Below are positions 20,598-32,227 of a stretch of DNA of 64,000 nt, in pieces; the first letter of the stretch is position 1, and each line of letters begins with the position of its first letter. The position numbers and the translations under genes are program-made. The notes under the pieces were generated by a model. It worked only from the letters and a program-made list of their open reading frames with translations, was not told the origin of the DNA and did not search any database. Source of the stretch: Pseudisothecium myosuroides (Eukaryota; Streptophyta; Bryopsida; Hypnales; Lembophyllaceae); contig OX637289.1 of the NCBI GenBank assembly GCA_951799445.1, positions 27,094,245-27,158,244 on the forward strand, given 5' to 3'.

Positions 20598-21663
20598 GCA
20601 ACCCTCCTTAAAATTTAATTGCTAATAGACATGAGACTTTAGGTTTGGAATGGGCCAATTCAAGTGATCATATTGTCAAAAATATAATTCAGATGTGGTC
20701 ATATTTGATGTCACCAAAATTAGTAAAAAGTAATACACTTATTGGTCAGAAAATAAACCAAATTGAACTAAATCTTTTTATATAAATGACCTACTCAAAT
20801 TAGCTTAAAAAAATTTAAAGCTAAAATCAAACTATTGGTCCTTTATGGATTAAGAGAAAAAGCAGACTCATAGGCCTTTATAAATGATGTCAAAAAATAA
20901 GTAAATTTTAAAATTTTAAATCTTCATAAATAGAGTTTAACATTCTACATTTGAAAAAAAATTATTGTAAAATCACTAATATTCAATTCACAATCAATTA
21001 TAAAATAAAATTTTAATTCTTGGTTTCAAAGTTTATAGAGGAAAATTGCTTAGTGCATGGTAAATTATATCAATCTAGTGGATGTGATCTCTGATTAATC
21101 AAAGTTTGCAAACTTTACATTGAACTTTTGTTGTAAATTCATCATTAATATGTTTTTCTAAGTAGCATGTGATAGCACATCTTTACATTTTTGAAAATTT
21201 GAACTCTATGTTAGGAGGTCCACAAAATGAACATGTACAAGGTGATTTGCAATTTTGGAGAGTTTTGACTTCTTAAAATGAATTTCAATAAATTTTCCTT
21301 GAAAGATGAATGGAATTGGCATTTGACACAAGGCATATCATTTTTTTGGACCCTTGTGGAATTAGTTAATTATGAATTTTGAAGTTGGAATCACAAAACA
21401 CTCTAAGGAGGAATTGATCATTGTCATAAGCATCTCTAATCTAGGAATGGAAACAAGGATAGTATCATAATTTTGAAGTGGAGGGAGGCAGACCTCATTA
21501 TGCTCTAGTGATGTTTTACAAAAATTGTCCTAGTGCAAAATCAGCAATTTAAACCTCAAATGAATTTTTCCTCATTATAAAAAAAAAGGAGCTTAAGTTT
21601 TTACATTGAAAAAAGATCTTCCATGCAAGAAAGGAAAGTTCCAATTTATTGGCACACATAACA
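20598..21663. other. AT-rich interval with a diverged dispersed repeat
   Basis: From about 21209 (TTAGGAGGTCCACAAAAT) to about 21480 the sequence resembles 48675-48992, sharing TTGAAAGA, GAAATTGGCAT-like and GTGGAATTAGTTA words. A reversed partial relative is near 33965-34130. No gene is recognised. Confidence 0.4.
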
Positions 21664-21916
21664 AAGCTTAAAAAGGGTACCACAATTATGATTTTTCCTA
21701 TTGTGAGCCAACTTACGGGCTCTCCAACTTGTCAAGCTTAAAAAGAAAAATAACGGGGATAGAAATAAAGAGAAACCAATACAAGCTTGAAAAAGATCTA
21801 ACAATTATAACTTTTCCTATTGCAAGCCTATTTACAAGCTCTTTATACTGATTTCGCCAACTTGTCGGGCTTAAGAAGGAAAATGGCAAGGACATGAATA
21901 AAGAGAGACTAATACC
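21664..21916. repeat. Diverged tandem duplication, ~120-135 bp units
   Basis: Unit 1 (21664-21782) and unit 2 (21783-21916) both contain AAGCTT, TTTTCCTATTG, CCAACTTGTC, AATAAAGAGA and ending CAATAC or TAATACC, in the same order. A minus-strand frame over unit 2 is not recognised. Confidence 0.7.
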
Positions 21917-23683
21917 AATTGCATTGGAATATGATTTCTTTAGTTGCCCTATCATTATGTCGTTGGCATGGTGAATTCCGTTTGGATTGGAGCTGTTCTT
22001 AGAAAATTGAAGAAAGCAATATTACCTCTATATTGTGTTAGAGAACACTTTTAGAGCCTCATCCCTTTACAGACCTCTAGGCGTGCACTGTGCCTGTATA
22101 TACTATACTTTTATGCCCTCTATCCTACCTTACGCATGCACTATTAAACACACTTGTGATGGTACCCTATATGAAGATCAAATTCGACATAAATTAAGTC
22201 CTTTTGTTTAAACAGTGCCACATGACATGTAGTGATTGGTGCTAGGTGATTTGGAAATTCCCATTTTGGCACCTCTCTACCTAAACCTGACCTTCACATA
22301 TGACAAACAGACTTGTGATGCCGCTTAAGGTAGGTACCCCCAAATGTGCCATTGACATTACACAAATCAATTCCGTACCTATGTGGAAGAAAGCACTTTA
22401 GAACCAAACTTTGTTCCTTAATAACTTTAGCACACAATATCCAAATGTCGCGTTCTCTGGTGCGTTGGAACCTCCTTTCACTTGCCAAAACGAATTCGAA
22501 CATGTGAAAAGTCTAGCAAAAAGTGGCGGTTTGGGGGGGTACCCACCTTAACAGACTTGTGGTTCTCACTGGTTTCTAAGAGGAATGAAGTGAGCTTATT
22601 CCACTTCTCTCCGTCCTGCCCAGCAAGTTCTTTCTTCCGATTTGTTGGAGGTGCTGTCAATTGTCCAGGCAGGTCGTAGAATGAGCACCATTGAAGATCA
22701 TGACGATCACTTGAGCTTCATCCACATTCCCTGTGACTTTCAAACCAGGCAGGCAGTTCATGGAGTAACTTAACTTACACAACTCAATGCTGTTAGCTGA
22801 CAACATGCCTACGACTTAAAGCGCACGATCCGGTGGTTTATGTCTTTGCCACAGCAACTGAAAGCCCGAGCACTCAATTGTTCTGAAGCAAGTATGTTAG
22901 TCGGGGGCCAGAAAAAGTGCAGGAGAGTGTAAATTCATCACTTCCAAATTATGAACATGAACATGCTTAACTTACAGAAGCTCAGCTAAGTTAACTCACC
23001 ACAGAGGCATGATGAAGAACTGCAACTGGAACTGTATAAGGTACAGTAAATAATAAGGTAGTCAGAACATCAGCCTTAACTTAGTTATCTCTGTGATGGA
23101 TTCAGAAAATTCATCAAAGCATATTCTCTTCCTGGCAGTGATCCCAGAACAAGTTGATGGAATTTAGTGCAATATGCCACCTTCAAGATAGACACGCATC
23201 AACTTTGGCTACCTTGCGAGTGAGTAGTATTAAAAAAAATAGAAAAGAGAGGATTTTGCAAGTTGTGAAGGATTATTGGGATTGCTATAACACAAAACGG
23301 ACTAAATAGATGCTAATTCCAATATGGAGGAAGTTGCAAATTGGCTATCAAATTCTATTGTTTGTTGCAATTTTGGCTAAAATGTCTCCAATAAAGGCCC
23401 TTTTCTACAATGTACTAGCAGCACAAGGATTTTTTGGGTAGAAACTCAAATAGTTTTAGCCAGTTTAGGGATAGCTGCTTCCTGGTAGGTGAGATGCAGG
23501 CATGCAGCATTAAAAGTCTCAAAGAGAATACTTTGTATCAGTACTAACTTAGTTCCTGAATTTAGGTTGGATTATTGGGGAGGATGATTGGAGACTGACT
23601 ACGAGGTGACTTGATGGGAATCCCATTTGGGGACTGTTCACTGTTTCTGGGAAGCGAAAATATATGTTTTTTATTTTATTTTT
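21917..23683. other. Unique-looking interval, no recognised gene
   Basis: Moderate G+C around 22270-23200. The overlapping short frames at 22294-22503 (-), 22482-22679 (+) and 22478-22660 (-) have no recognisable product and shadow one another. Confidence 0.35.
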
Positions 23684-24800
23684 ATAACAAATGAAACCAT
23701 TGTATTAAGAGAGAAAAAAGTAACCGCCAAGCAAGAGGCTGGACAAATGAAGAGTGGATGACCAAATGAAGAGAAGATGGGCAGCAAAAAGAAACAGAGA
23801 ACTAAGAGAACGAATAAAGAGGAGGACCCTCTTTTTCCACCTAATAGAGTAACCGACCCTAGTAGCGAGAACCAGGGATTGTAACCAAATACTAAAGAAT
23901 TTGGTCCAAATCCTATCAGAATGTTGGGGATTACGTTTAGAGGCAAGGTCTGTCTTAACCCCTAAATGCCCGAGGCCTATTTGGAGCTTCTCAAATTTTG
24001 TTGTAAATTGAACAAAAAGTCAACATTTTCATAAGTTGTACCAATTTCTTTTGAATTGTAACCGTAAAAATTCAAACTAGACATGTTAGAGATCACATAG
24101 GGAAAGAAAACATAACAATATCACTTACAGATTGAAAGATTATAATCCTTCATTTTTAAGATCGACTTTTTGATCCTAAAACTAGACTTCAAAATACCGG
24201 AATCTGGTGCCTCGGGCAGTTAGGGATTAAGAGCAATAGCCCGTCCTAAGTCAAGGAGGGCACTCCAAAGAGTTGTGTGGAGAAGGACAATGGACCAACG
24301 ATCTTGAACAAAAACTATATGGTTGCACATAATCCAGCATAGCCATAAAGCAGTACCACGAACAATAGACCACATTGTGTAGACTCTATGGAACAATCTA
24401 GGTGTAGGAGTCCCAAAAATACATTGGATGGCATTCAATCTTCAGTGAGGGCCCAAAATTGGAGACGCACTACGGATATGATGCATCATCGATAGTGCAT
24501 AGTTCCAAATTTCTTGGGATCTTGAGCACTCGAATAACCTATGCAAAGGTATCTCTATAACAAGAGAATTGCAACAAACACAATTCGCATCAATCCCTGG
24601 AGCAATTTGAGCCTGCCATGAGTTAACAATAACGGCATTATGCCAAATTGACTAAATAAAGGCCGCATCCTTTTGAGGGCGGGCTTTGGTCCAAATATCT
24701 CTCCAACATGGGGCATAGGAATCCGGAAGGAGTGTGGGCCATTTTGCTACTATGGGATACTTTAGGTGAGTTGAGGTTGTAAGTAGCTTACGACCAAGGG
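23684..24800 (-). pseudogene. Non-LTR retrotransposon (LINE) relic: zf-RVT region and 3' end
   Basis: Minus-strand translation from about 24750 gives ANCVCCNSLVIEIPLHRLFE, then CSRSQEIW, which is the Cys/Cys/Glu/His/Cys zinc-binding signature (zf-RVT) after plant LINE reverse transcriptases. Next come CIFGTPTPRLF and a W...RG...W.CWIM.N..VF block, the usual continuation. At least two in-frame stops (one before SIWHNAV, one after LGPH) show it is dead. It is interrupted at 24230-23955 by a TTAA element. The 3' end near 23690 has an AATGG-containing tail like the LINE ends at 27600 and 28960. The RT catalytic part is absent. Confidence 0.75.
23955..24230. mobile_element. TTAA-flanked element, family 2 (CCCCTAAATGCCCGAGGC ends)
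   Basis: It begins TTAACCCCTAAATGCCCGAG and ends with the near complement (CTCGGGCAGTTAGGGATTAA). It is 276 bp, inserted in the LINE relic. The corresponding uninterrupted LINE sequence near 29205 has CTAAG where this insertion has TTAA on each side, consistent with one TTAA before insertion. A longer relative in the opposite orientation is at 27697-28339. Confidence 0.75.
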
Positions 24801-27596
24801 CAACCATATACTCCATGAAAAAAATATTTAAAAAACAAAATACTTCTATATTTTTTTTTCTTAATATTGAATATGTTCAATTTACATGTGAAAATTAGAA
24901 GAAAAAAATCTCCACCCACAACTTCTATAATTGGTGTTTGTATGGTTGCAGAGCACCAAGCTTTGAGCCTGTAGTTTGGTGCTCTAGGGTCACATTTCTA
25001 AAAGTGCATTTGAATCTCAATCTGATGGATGTGAAATGAAATAATATTCTGAGGACGACGACAACCTCTCAATGCTCAATTGGATGGATGATGAATATTG
25101 TGAAAAGTGCACTTCATCCAATTACAGTATTATACATTGAACAATACTGAAAGAAAATCATTTTATATATCAATGGAAAACATAAATAATATTTTACATG
25201 AATCAACAATATACATATATTAAAGGATTTTCAATTATTTTTTATAGATTTTCAAAAGCACACTCAATATCTTTAAACTAAGCATTGGATTAAGTGAGAG
25301 CCTCAAGAATTGATGCTTGGCTAAAAATAACATGAAATTACATGTAAATGCCACTCTTTTGTCCTTATCATTGCTATACTAATTTGTCCTATTAGTAAGG
25401 ATACAAAATTAATGTCACTACAAAAATAAGTTATGAAAATTAGTATAATACAATCGTTTTTAAATCTGCACTACTTTTACAAATAGTGAGACTTTGGTAA
25501 ATTAAAGTCACACTCACTAATAGGATTAATTTTTATATTGATGCCTAGTGTTAATTAATGTGGCTATAAATGGCCATTTTTTTACAAAATAATTATCCTT
25601 GCTACTCATACACTGTAAAACAAGGCTTTAAATTGAATGCATTTAACTATGTTTTATACCAAAATTTTGAAAGTAGACAAAATTTGATATTGGTTGTTAA
25701 ATGTAGAACCATGTGGCAACATACTACTTGTTGGAGGAGCTAGAATTAACACCATTTGTCTATATATGTTTGTGTAGCATTGGGATTCCTCTAACAAACT
25801 CCCCCTCAAAGCATATCCTTTTTGTATGAAAATTTTAACTGTTGCCAAGACATTGTGGAGCATCAAATGTTGGTGTTAATTATTATTGCTACATTGTTGA
25901 ATAAAGAACAATGAAATTTTTGAAGAGAGTGAAAGAAGGAAGGAAGAAGATCCAAATCCCTTCACTAAAGATGAACCATTGAATGTTGTTACATTTGACA
26001 ATTAAACACTTTTATTCAAACTTACCATGAAGGCCAATACACCACCATTTGATATTAATTCCTTGAGAGGACTTTTTCCAACTCTTCCTACCTTTGTGAT
26101 TGTCATGGGAGTATATAAAGCTTGTTCAAATTAGATTTATGCTTGTATTGGAATCAATTGAAGATGAATTAACCTTCTGAACTTTGAAGTTATTGAAGTC
26201 ATTGAAGTCATCTTTGCAAAATAAGCTAAGCCTACACTTGCCATATAGAGTGGTATGCATGTTTGGACAAAAAATCTACACATTTGACAACTTTCCTATG
26301 GCCAAGACTATTAACTCTTGGAAGGTAGCTGCAAAGGTGGACAAATATGGAGATTCTTGTATACTTTGATGTGCTCATTTGTGGATGTCCAAGGGCTATC
26401 CATCATCAATGACTTCATTTGTGGATGTGCAAGTTAACTTGTATGATATTAGAGTGTACACATGGATGATTTTCAATGTTTTAATTCTACAGCATCCCAT
26501 TGTGAAAACTCCAAGCAAAGTGAAAAAAAATGTCAATTGAGACCATAAACTTCAAAACAAAATTTATATATGTCATTATTTTTAGTGAAATTATCTATTT
26601 TTCATTTAGTGAAGACACTCAAAAAAAAAATATCTAAAAAAATATCACATATTTTGGGGTCTTTTAGCACTAAGAAAGATGAAGAATATTTTTAGAGCAA
26701 GTTCACCCTCCAAAAATCTTCATTTATTAATTCAAAAACTTTTGGTCCACAAGTTGTTTGAGCTAACTGAGGTGCGCTTCACATTGCATAGAGGCAAGAA
26801 GTCGGAAAGACCACCGCTCGAATAATGAAAATCACTTTACGTAAACGCTTGAATGTGAAAACACATGCAACAAGAAGCGCTTCAAAGCTCCAATGCTCGA
26901 AGAAGTGCCACGCTGTAAGCCTCTGCTAGCTGAAAATCTTTGGAAGAATTTTTTGCTAGCTAGGGACAGGCAGACCACATCAACAACTTTTTCTTCCATG
27001 TACTTCCTTCCTACCGCTCTAGTGTGAAATCCCACAGCCATGCGCAACCAATTACAATACAATACAATACAGTAAAGAAATGCTTTTGTTCCTACCGCTC
27101 GTGTGAAGCCGGCCTGAGCTGTCCCAAAAAATCCTTTGCAGGGAAGGTCCCTAAATTCCCAACACCACTCTGGGACCAATGCCGGCTGGTGCTACACCAA
27201 AAGAACGTTAAGAAAATCACAGCATACAGTAGAGCACCCAGATGCAACAGGGTTCGTTAAAGTGTACTGTACACTGCACTGTACACTGTACTGTACTGTT
27301 CAGTGCAGCGTCTATTTTTTGAAGAACCGTGCGGCAGACCGCGCGCGCGTACAACACAACGTTCCCATTGGTTGGTCTTCACAGAGGTCCCAGACTACTG
27401 TACTGTTCAAGAACATGATTCGAATATACCTTAAACTCAAGTGCTGTATATACTGTATAAAGGACCGGGGTCACTTTATCATGTCTTATCCACTCCTTTT
27501 CTTTTCTGTTTCTTTTCTTTTCCTTTGTTATTCCAGAGTTATCTTTCCTTTTCTTTTTCTTTTTTTGATTTTTTGATTTTTGATTTTTTTTTAATA
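24801..27596. other. AT-rich interval; possible copia LTR/polypurine junction; GC-richer island near 27 kb
   Basis: On the minus strand near 25800-25820 the word TTTGAGGGGGAGTTTGTTAG looks like a Ty1/copia polypurine tract followed by an LTR start (TGTTAG); no RT domain was found to confirm it. At 26750-27480 G+C is higher, with AATAC and TGTAC-type short repeats (about 27050-27075, 27255-27305) and a CGCGCGCGC run. The frames there (27179-26832, 27136-27576) are not recognised. Confidence 0.3.
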
Positions 27597-28790
27597 TCAA
27601 ATGGGAATCCCATTGCATTAAAAAACATAAACCAAATACAAGACGGCCAAGCCAGAAGGCAATGAAGAGATAATGAGTTTTGTGGGTTTTTTTCTTTTAA
27701 CCCTTAAATGCCCGAGGCACCAAATTCTGGTATCGACAATACTTTGAAGTTAAATAAAACGTAACCAAGTTGCTATTTTTAGTAGTTTATATTTTGTAAC
27801 ATTCTTTTTGAAGTCTAGCTTTAGCTTCAAAAGTCCGATTTTGGAAATGATGTTTTATGATTTTTCTACTCAAGATATTGTGCAAGGGTACCCATTGCAA
27901 TCTTGACTTTCCATAGTGTTGAGGGCTCTTGGAAATGAGCCTCATATACACTAGATCTTGGAGGAAAAATCACATTAGAAATTCATTTAAAAAAATTGTA
28001 GAGTAGATTTTGAGAAGCCACAAATTGATTGGGGTTATGCATGTTAGGCCCTTTAACCTCATATTTTTTTGGTGACCAACTTTTTAGATTTGACATGTGA
28101 AAAATGGACTGAAATAATTTCTTAGTTTTAACATCCTCATGTTCAAACATTATAATCTTTCAATTCATAAGTGATATTGTTGTGTTTTCTTTCCTATGTG
28201 ATCTTTAACATGTCTAGTTCGAATTTGTACAGTTACAATTCCAAAAAAATTGATACAATTTATCAAAATGTTGGCTTTTTATTCAATTTAAAGAAAATTT
28301 CAAGAAGCTCAAAACAGGCCTTAGGCATTTAGGGGTTAATGCAATGGCTCGTTCCATTTGTTCAAAAAAAAGAAAAAAGAAGAAGATTATGAGCAAAAGA
28401 AAGGAAAAGAGAAACCAAAGCAAATCTAAACAAAATGGCAAGGAAGGGGACCATCTCTACTTGATTGCTAGTACGAGTAGCAATAACTAGAGACTATAAC
28501 CAAACTTGGTCAAATTTGAGCCAGACATGGTGTCAGTCTGTTGTGGTGTTTCCTAGTGGCACTATGCGCCTTCAACTGCGCAGCTTGGCCCAAGTCTAAC
28601 AATGTGTTCCAAAGAATCTGTTGAACGAAGTCTGAAGGGCATTGAGATTGTAAGAATACCTGGTTGTTTCGGAAAATCCAAATGAAACACATGGAAGAAC
28701 CTTGAAGGAAAGACCAAATGATCTTCATACTGTGAAACCTCCAAGGTAGTAACAATCCGAAGATGCACTGGGATGTGTGTGTAGACCCAT
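27597..28790 (-). pseudogene. LINE relic (3' end and zf-RVT-distal part), split by a TTAA element
   Basis: The minus strand from about 28755 encodes IIWSFLQGSSMCFIWIFRNN, homologous to the W...L.G...W..W...N..VF block of the 24-kb copy, then an LLDLGQAAQL segment. The 3' end at 27597-27660, with GGCCAAGCC and ATGGGAATCCCATTGCA on the plus strand, resembles that at 28960. The body is interrupted by the TTAA element 27697-28339. Short frames and stops show it is inactive. Confidence 0.55.
27697..28339. mobile_element. TTAA-flanked element, family 2, 643 bp
   Basis: It begins TTAACCCTTAAATGCCCGAG and ends in GGCATTTAGGGGTTAA. The interior matches 23955-24230 in reverse (for example CATGTCTAGTTCGAATTTG against its complement). 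No transposase frame. It is inserted in a LINE relic, as is the other copy. Confidence 0.75.
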
Positions 28791-28959
28791 AACTTTCCTT
28801 TGTTATTTAATTTTAGAGTTATTTTAGAATTTATTTATTTTTGTTTTGTTTTGTTTTTGTTTTTAAATTCTGAGTTATTTTCAAAGTTTTCAATCTCTCT
28901 TTTGTTGAATGACTTCCGAGTCACATTATCTTATCTTCTTCTTTTCTTTTCAACAAATG

Positions 28960-29300
28960 GAACAAGCCATTGCATTAAAAAAATATACAAAACGGCCAAG
29001 CCACAAAGGCTGGACAATGAAGAGATAAAAGCAAAAAAAGAAAGGAAGGAAAGATTAGATGAAGGAGCAAGAGGGAGGGCCTCTCTTGTTCCAATAGAAG
29101 GTAGAACCTATTCTACTGGCAATGATAGTAGATTGGAGCCAAATACTATCAAACTTGGCCCAAATATTAGGTCTATCTTGGGTTCTACAACGAGCCCCAA
29201 GTTGGGTCCTAAGCTGAGCTGCCCGGCTAGAGTCGAGTAGAGCTTCCCATAGAACATTTTGAGTGAAGTCCAAGGGCCATGATTGTGATAACTTAGCTAC
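28960..29300 (-). pseudogene. LINE relic, 3' end
   Basis: The minus strand encodes LWEALLDSSRAAQL and IWAKFDSIWLQSTIIASRIG, parallel to segments of the other two LINE copies. The 3' tail on the plus strand reads ACAAATGGAACAAGCCATTG then CATTAAAAAAATA. Only about the last 100 codons remain. It shows the uninterrupted sequence corresponding to the TTAA insertion site in the 24-kb copy. Confidence 0.55.
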
Positions 29301-29329
29301 TGAATAAACCCCTCTTCATAGATTCTACT

Positions 29330-29640
29330 CTTGTCCGCAGGCTCTAGAGGTATGGGACTATGTCCAATCCATCATTTATCATATTCGAGGTGTGCAACCG
29401 GTTGAAGGTCCTCATGATAGATTGGACTTCTCCAAATGTATCTTTGGTTCCTTGACCCCACAACGGTTTCAAACTCTTAAGATCATTTGGACTCTATTGC
29501 ATGGCTCAGTGATTTGGACTATCTGAATCTCTCGTAACAACAAGGTCTTTGCCCAATATCTTATCTTATTCGAGGGTCTATGATTGAGAATTTTGATTCT
29601 TGGAGCATGTATTCATTGAAAATTCATAATTTCCTCCGTC
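29330..29640 (+). pseudogene. LINE relic in the opposite orientation
   Basis: Plus-strand translation gives CIFGSLTPQRF, IIWTLLHGS and ISRNNKVFAQ with a stop between them. This is the same block as CIFGTPTPRLF...W..VRG in the 24-kb relic, now on the plus strand. It lies directly beside the minus-strand relic at 28960-29300. Confidence 0.55.
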
Positions 29641-29805
29641 CCTTCACTCTTATTAAGTCAATTAGCGTAGGCCACAGTACTATTATTTTTTAATACTAAT
29701 TTTGAAATTATACAAATTTGGAAGGCACATTAACATGGAGCTATAGCATTTTAGAATACATATAATATGATCTACACTAATCCCATATTATCTCTTCTAC
29801 AGTAC

Positions 29806-30053
29806 CCAAAATAGTGAATTTAGATTGCCCCATACTAATTTCTCGACATTTGACACTAAATAAATATTTTTGGTTATTATGCAAGAATGCACTATTGTTT
29901 TGAATTCGATATTGTTGTAATTGGGACTCATGAACCTCCATTTGTACAAATGGACATATTTGTAGAAGTATTTGTTGCCTTTGATGGCTAGTAAAGTAAC
30001 TTTCTTGAGGTAAGGCAACCTAATTGTAAAGGCAACCTAATTTTACTATTTTG
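29806..30053. mobile_element. Short inverted-repeat element with GGTTGCC subterminal repeats
   Basis: The left end CCAAAATAGTGAATTTAGAT then TGCC pairs with the right end, on the other strand ACAAAATAGTAAAATTAGG then TTGCC. The layout matches 4698-4953, including a doubled GGCAACCTAATT at the right. Non-coding. Confidence 0.6.
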
Positions 30054-31892
30054 TGGAGTGATTGTCACTTGATTCTTAGACAGAGATTTAACTTCATATT
30101 TCTACACCCTAAGAAGTATATCAAATAAATTTTACATTATTAAGTTCATATTGAAGGAGGAAGCTTGAAAGTACAATTGATATCAAATAATAACTTTGAA
30201 TCTTTGATGTACAATGTACATTGTCAATCAAAGTTCAAACTTGTGAAAAGTACAAAAAAATTTAGATCTTCAAAAGTCAAGAGATTGAGCAATATTGAAG
30301 TTAATAATCTATTTTTTAAAATATTAAATTAATAATCACCAATATTTAAATTTTGGTTCTCAATTTTATTGATGAATATTGGTTAGTGTAATGGTATATT
30401 AAAAATTACGAATATGATCTATGGGTCACAATTCAAGACTTTTGGTCAATCTCTAAAGGCCCAATCAACCATTTTAAAATCACTATATAAATTCAAGTAA
30501 CTTTTTTAGGCTTTTCAAAAAATATTCAAAATATTACATTCTTTTCAAAATTTATTTTTTCTACGCAGGTTGTCTTTTGGTATTATTATTCAAACTAAGA
30601 GCATTATATTAAAAAAAATTATAAGGACAATAGAGCAAAGTGTTAAGTCTTTGTCTACTTGTAAGGTTTACCATTTGGAAAAATATTGATGTTCTCATTG
30701 TTAAATTTTATACCTTTTTCACAAATCAATGGAAATTGAGATTTCAACCAAGCATTAAAAATACAAATGCTAAAGATTGAAATTTCATTTTTGGTAAATT
30801 TTTGAAGTTAAATTTTCAAAATTCAAGCAAATCTATAAACAACTTAAGATTTTTTGATGGTACAAACGGTTTCTATTCTTGATGCTTAACATTGTCTCCC
30901 ATGATGCAAACTTCAAAAATGTTGTGGAACTTATATTTTATAGTTCTTTTGTGTTTTGTCCCAAATTTTTAAAATGTCAAATTAGAATGTGTATCTTTTT
31001 TTGCTTGAAAGATACCATAGTGGTTATGCCTATTTTTATATATTAATTGATAAGATTGGAGCAATGAAAAAAATAGGGAGAGAAAGAGAGTGACTAAACA
31101 AGACAGGAAGAAAATTGCATACTTGCTTTGTATTTTTGGTTCCCACTCCTTGTACTACAACCTACTCTCAAATTTTTCTATGATATAGATGTGAGATTCC
31201 ATTACAATACAACATCCTCTATTATATACAAAATTGCACACAAAAACCAAGGAAATTTCATGAATACAACTTAGTGTCCCTCCCTTTCCTATTTGCAACT
31301 AGCTAGGTATTGTAAAGAAAGTAGGAAACTTTTGTAGTACACCCTCTAATACGTATTGAATCTACTCTATAATTGGGTACAACAATGACTCTTCCAAGCC
31401 TTTGTGTACTTGATTTTGGATAAAGTGGGAAAAAAGTGTGTACAATGCCCATGCCGAATTGTAGAACTAACATTGAAGTCCAATTGAAGATTTCAATGAA
31501 TTCTTAAAAGTGCTTTAGAAAATATAACTATTGTCGTCCATCTATCCAAAAGTGACATTGACAACTATTTCCAATCAAAAAGTGGAAATCAACTATTATC
31601 TATCCGCAATTAACACTAGAAGGAGTACAAAAAGTAACCAATAACTACTTAACTATTTCCTTGGTATATTTTGTGAAAATACAAAATAAATAAATATTAC
31701 TAGTAGTGAATTAAAACCAATATATCGTTAACCCCTTAGCGCTCCCATGTCCAAAATTAGGACATTGAACGGAGAGGTTCCAAGGATATTTTTGACCATC
31801 GAACTTCTCATTCATCCAAACCACTATTTTTTTTTTAAAACCTCACCATGTGTATGATCAATTTGATGAAATTGAGGTAAATTATATATATA
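30054..31892. other. AT-rich interval with one solo TTAA-type end
   Basis: No gene is recognised. At 31728 the word TTAACCCCTTAGCGCTCCC resembles the ends of the TTAA families, but no matching right end was found before the MITE at 31893, so it may be a truncated copy. Confidence 0.35.
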
Positions 31893-32038
31893 CTGTAGAA
31901 CCTCTTTAAAGGAGTAGGGCTAAGATTGGTATAATGCATTACATTAGAGAGGTTATTACATTAAGGAGGATCATTTGTATTCGTGACATTTGTATGCGGC
32001 CTAGTCCAGGAGACAATCAATATTACTGCTTAGAGAGG

Positions 32039-32092
<54 letters not shown>

Positions 32093-32117
32093 GTTATTAT
32101 TGTTATTATTGTTATTA

Positions 32118-32162
<45 letters not shown>

Positions 32163-32227
32163 TTTTTTGAAATGAATGAAAAGAGGTTTATTACTTTAAA
32201 GAGTATTGGTTTAGAGAGGATCTACTC
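31893..32227. mobile_element. pogo/Emigrant-like MITE containing a long TTA microsatellite
   Basis: The left end CTGTAGAACCTCTTTAAAG and the right end, on the other strand GAGTAGATCCTCTCTAAACC, resemble the CAGTAGAACCTCTATAAA-type ends of Emigrant/pogo MITEs. TA flanks both sides (31891-31892, 32228-32229). The inside shares TATGCGGCCTAG and CAATCAATATTA-like words with 51337-52067. A long TTA/TTG trinucleotide run (about 32040-32160) accounts for much of its length. Confidence 0.75.
32040..32160. repeat. TTA microsatellite with TTG interruptions
   Basis: About forty TTA triplets, with regularly spaced TTG triplets in the middle. The long isoleucine or leucine runs translated from it are artefacts of the repeat. 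Confidence 0.95.

Noticed and set aside
32043..32165. Poly-isoleucine and poly-leucine proteins
   Set aside because: They are translations of the TTA microsatellite.
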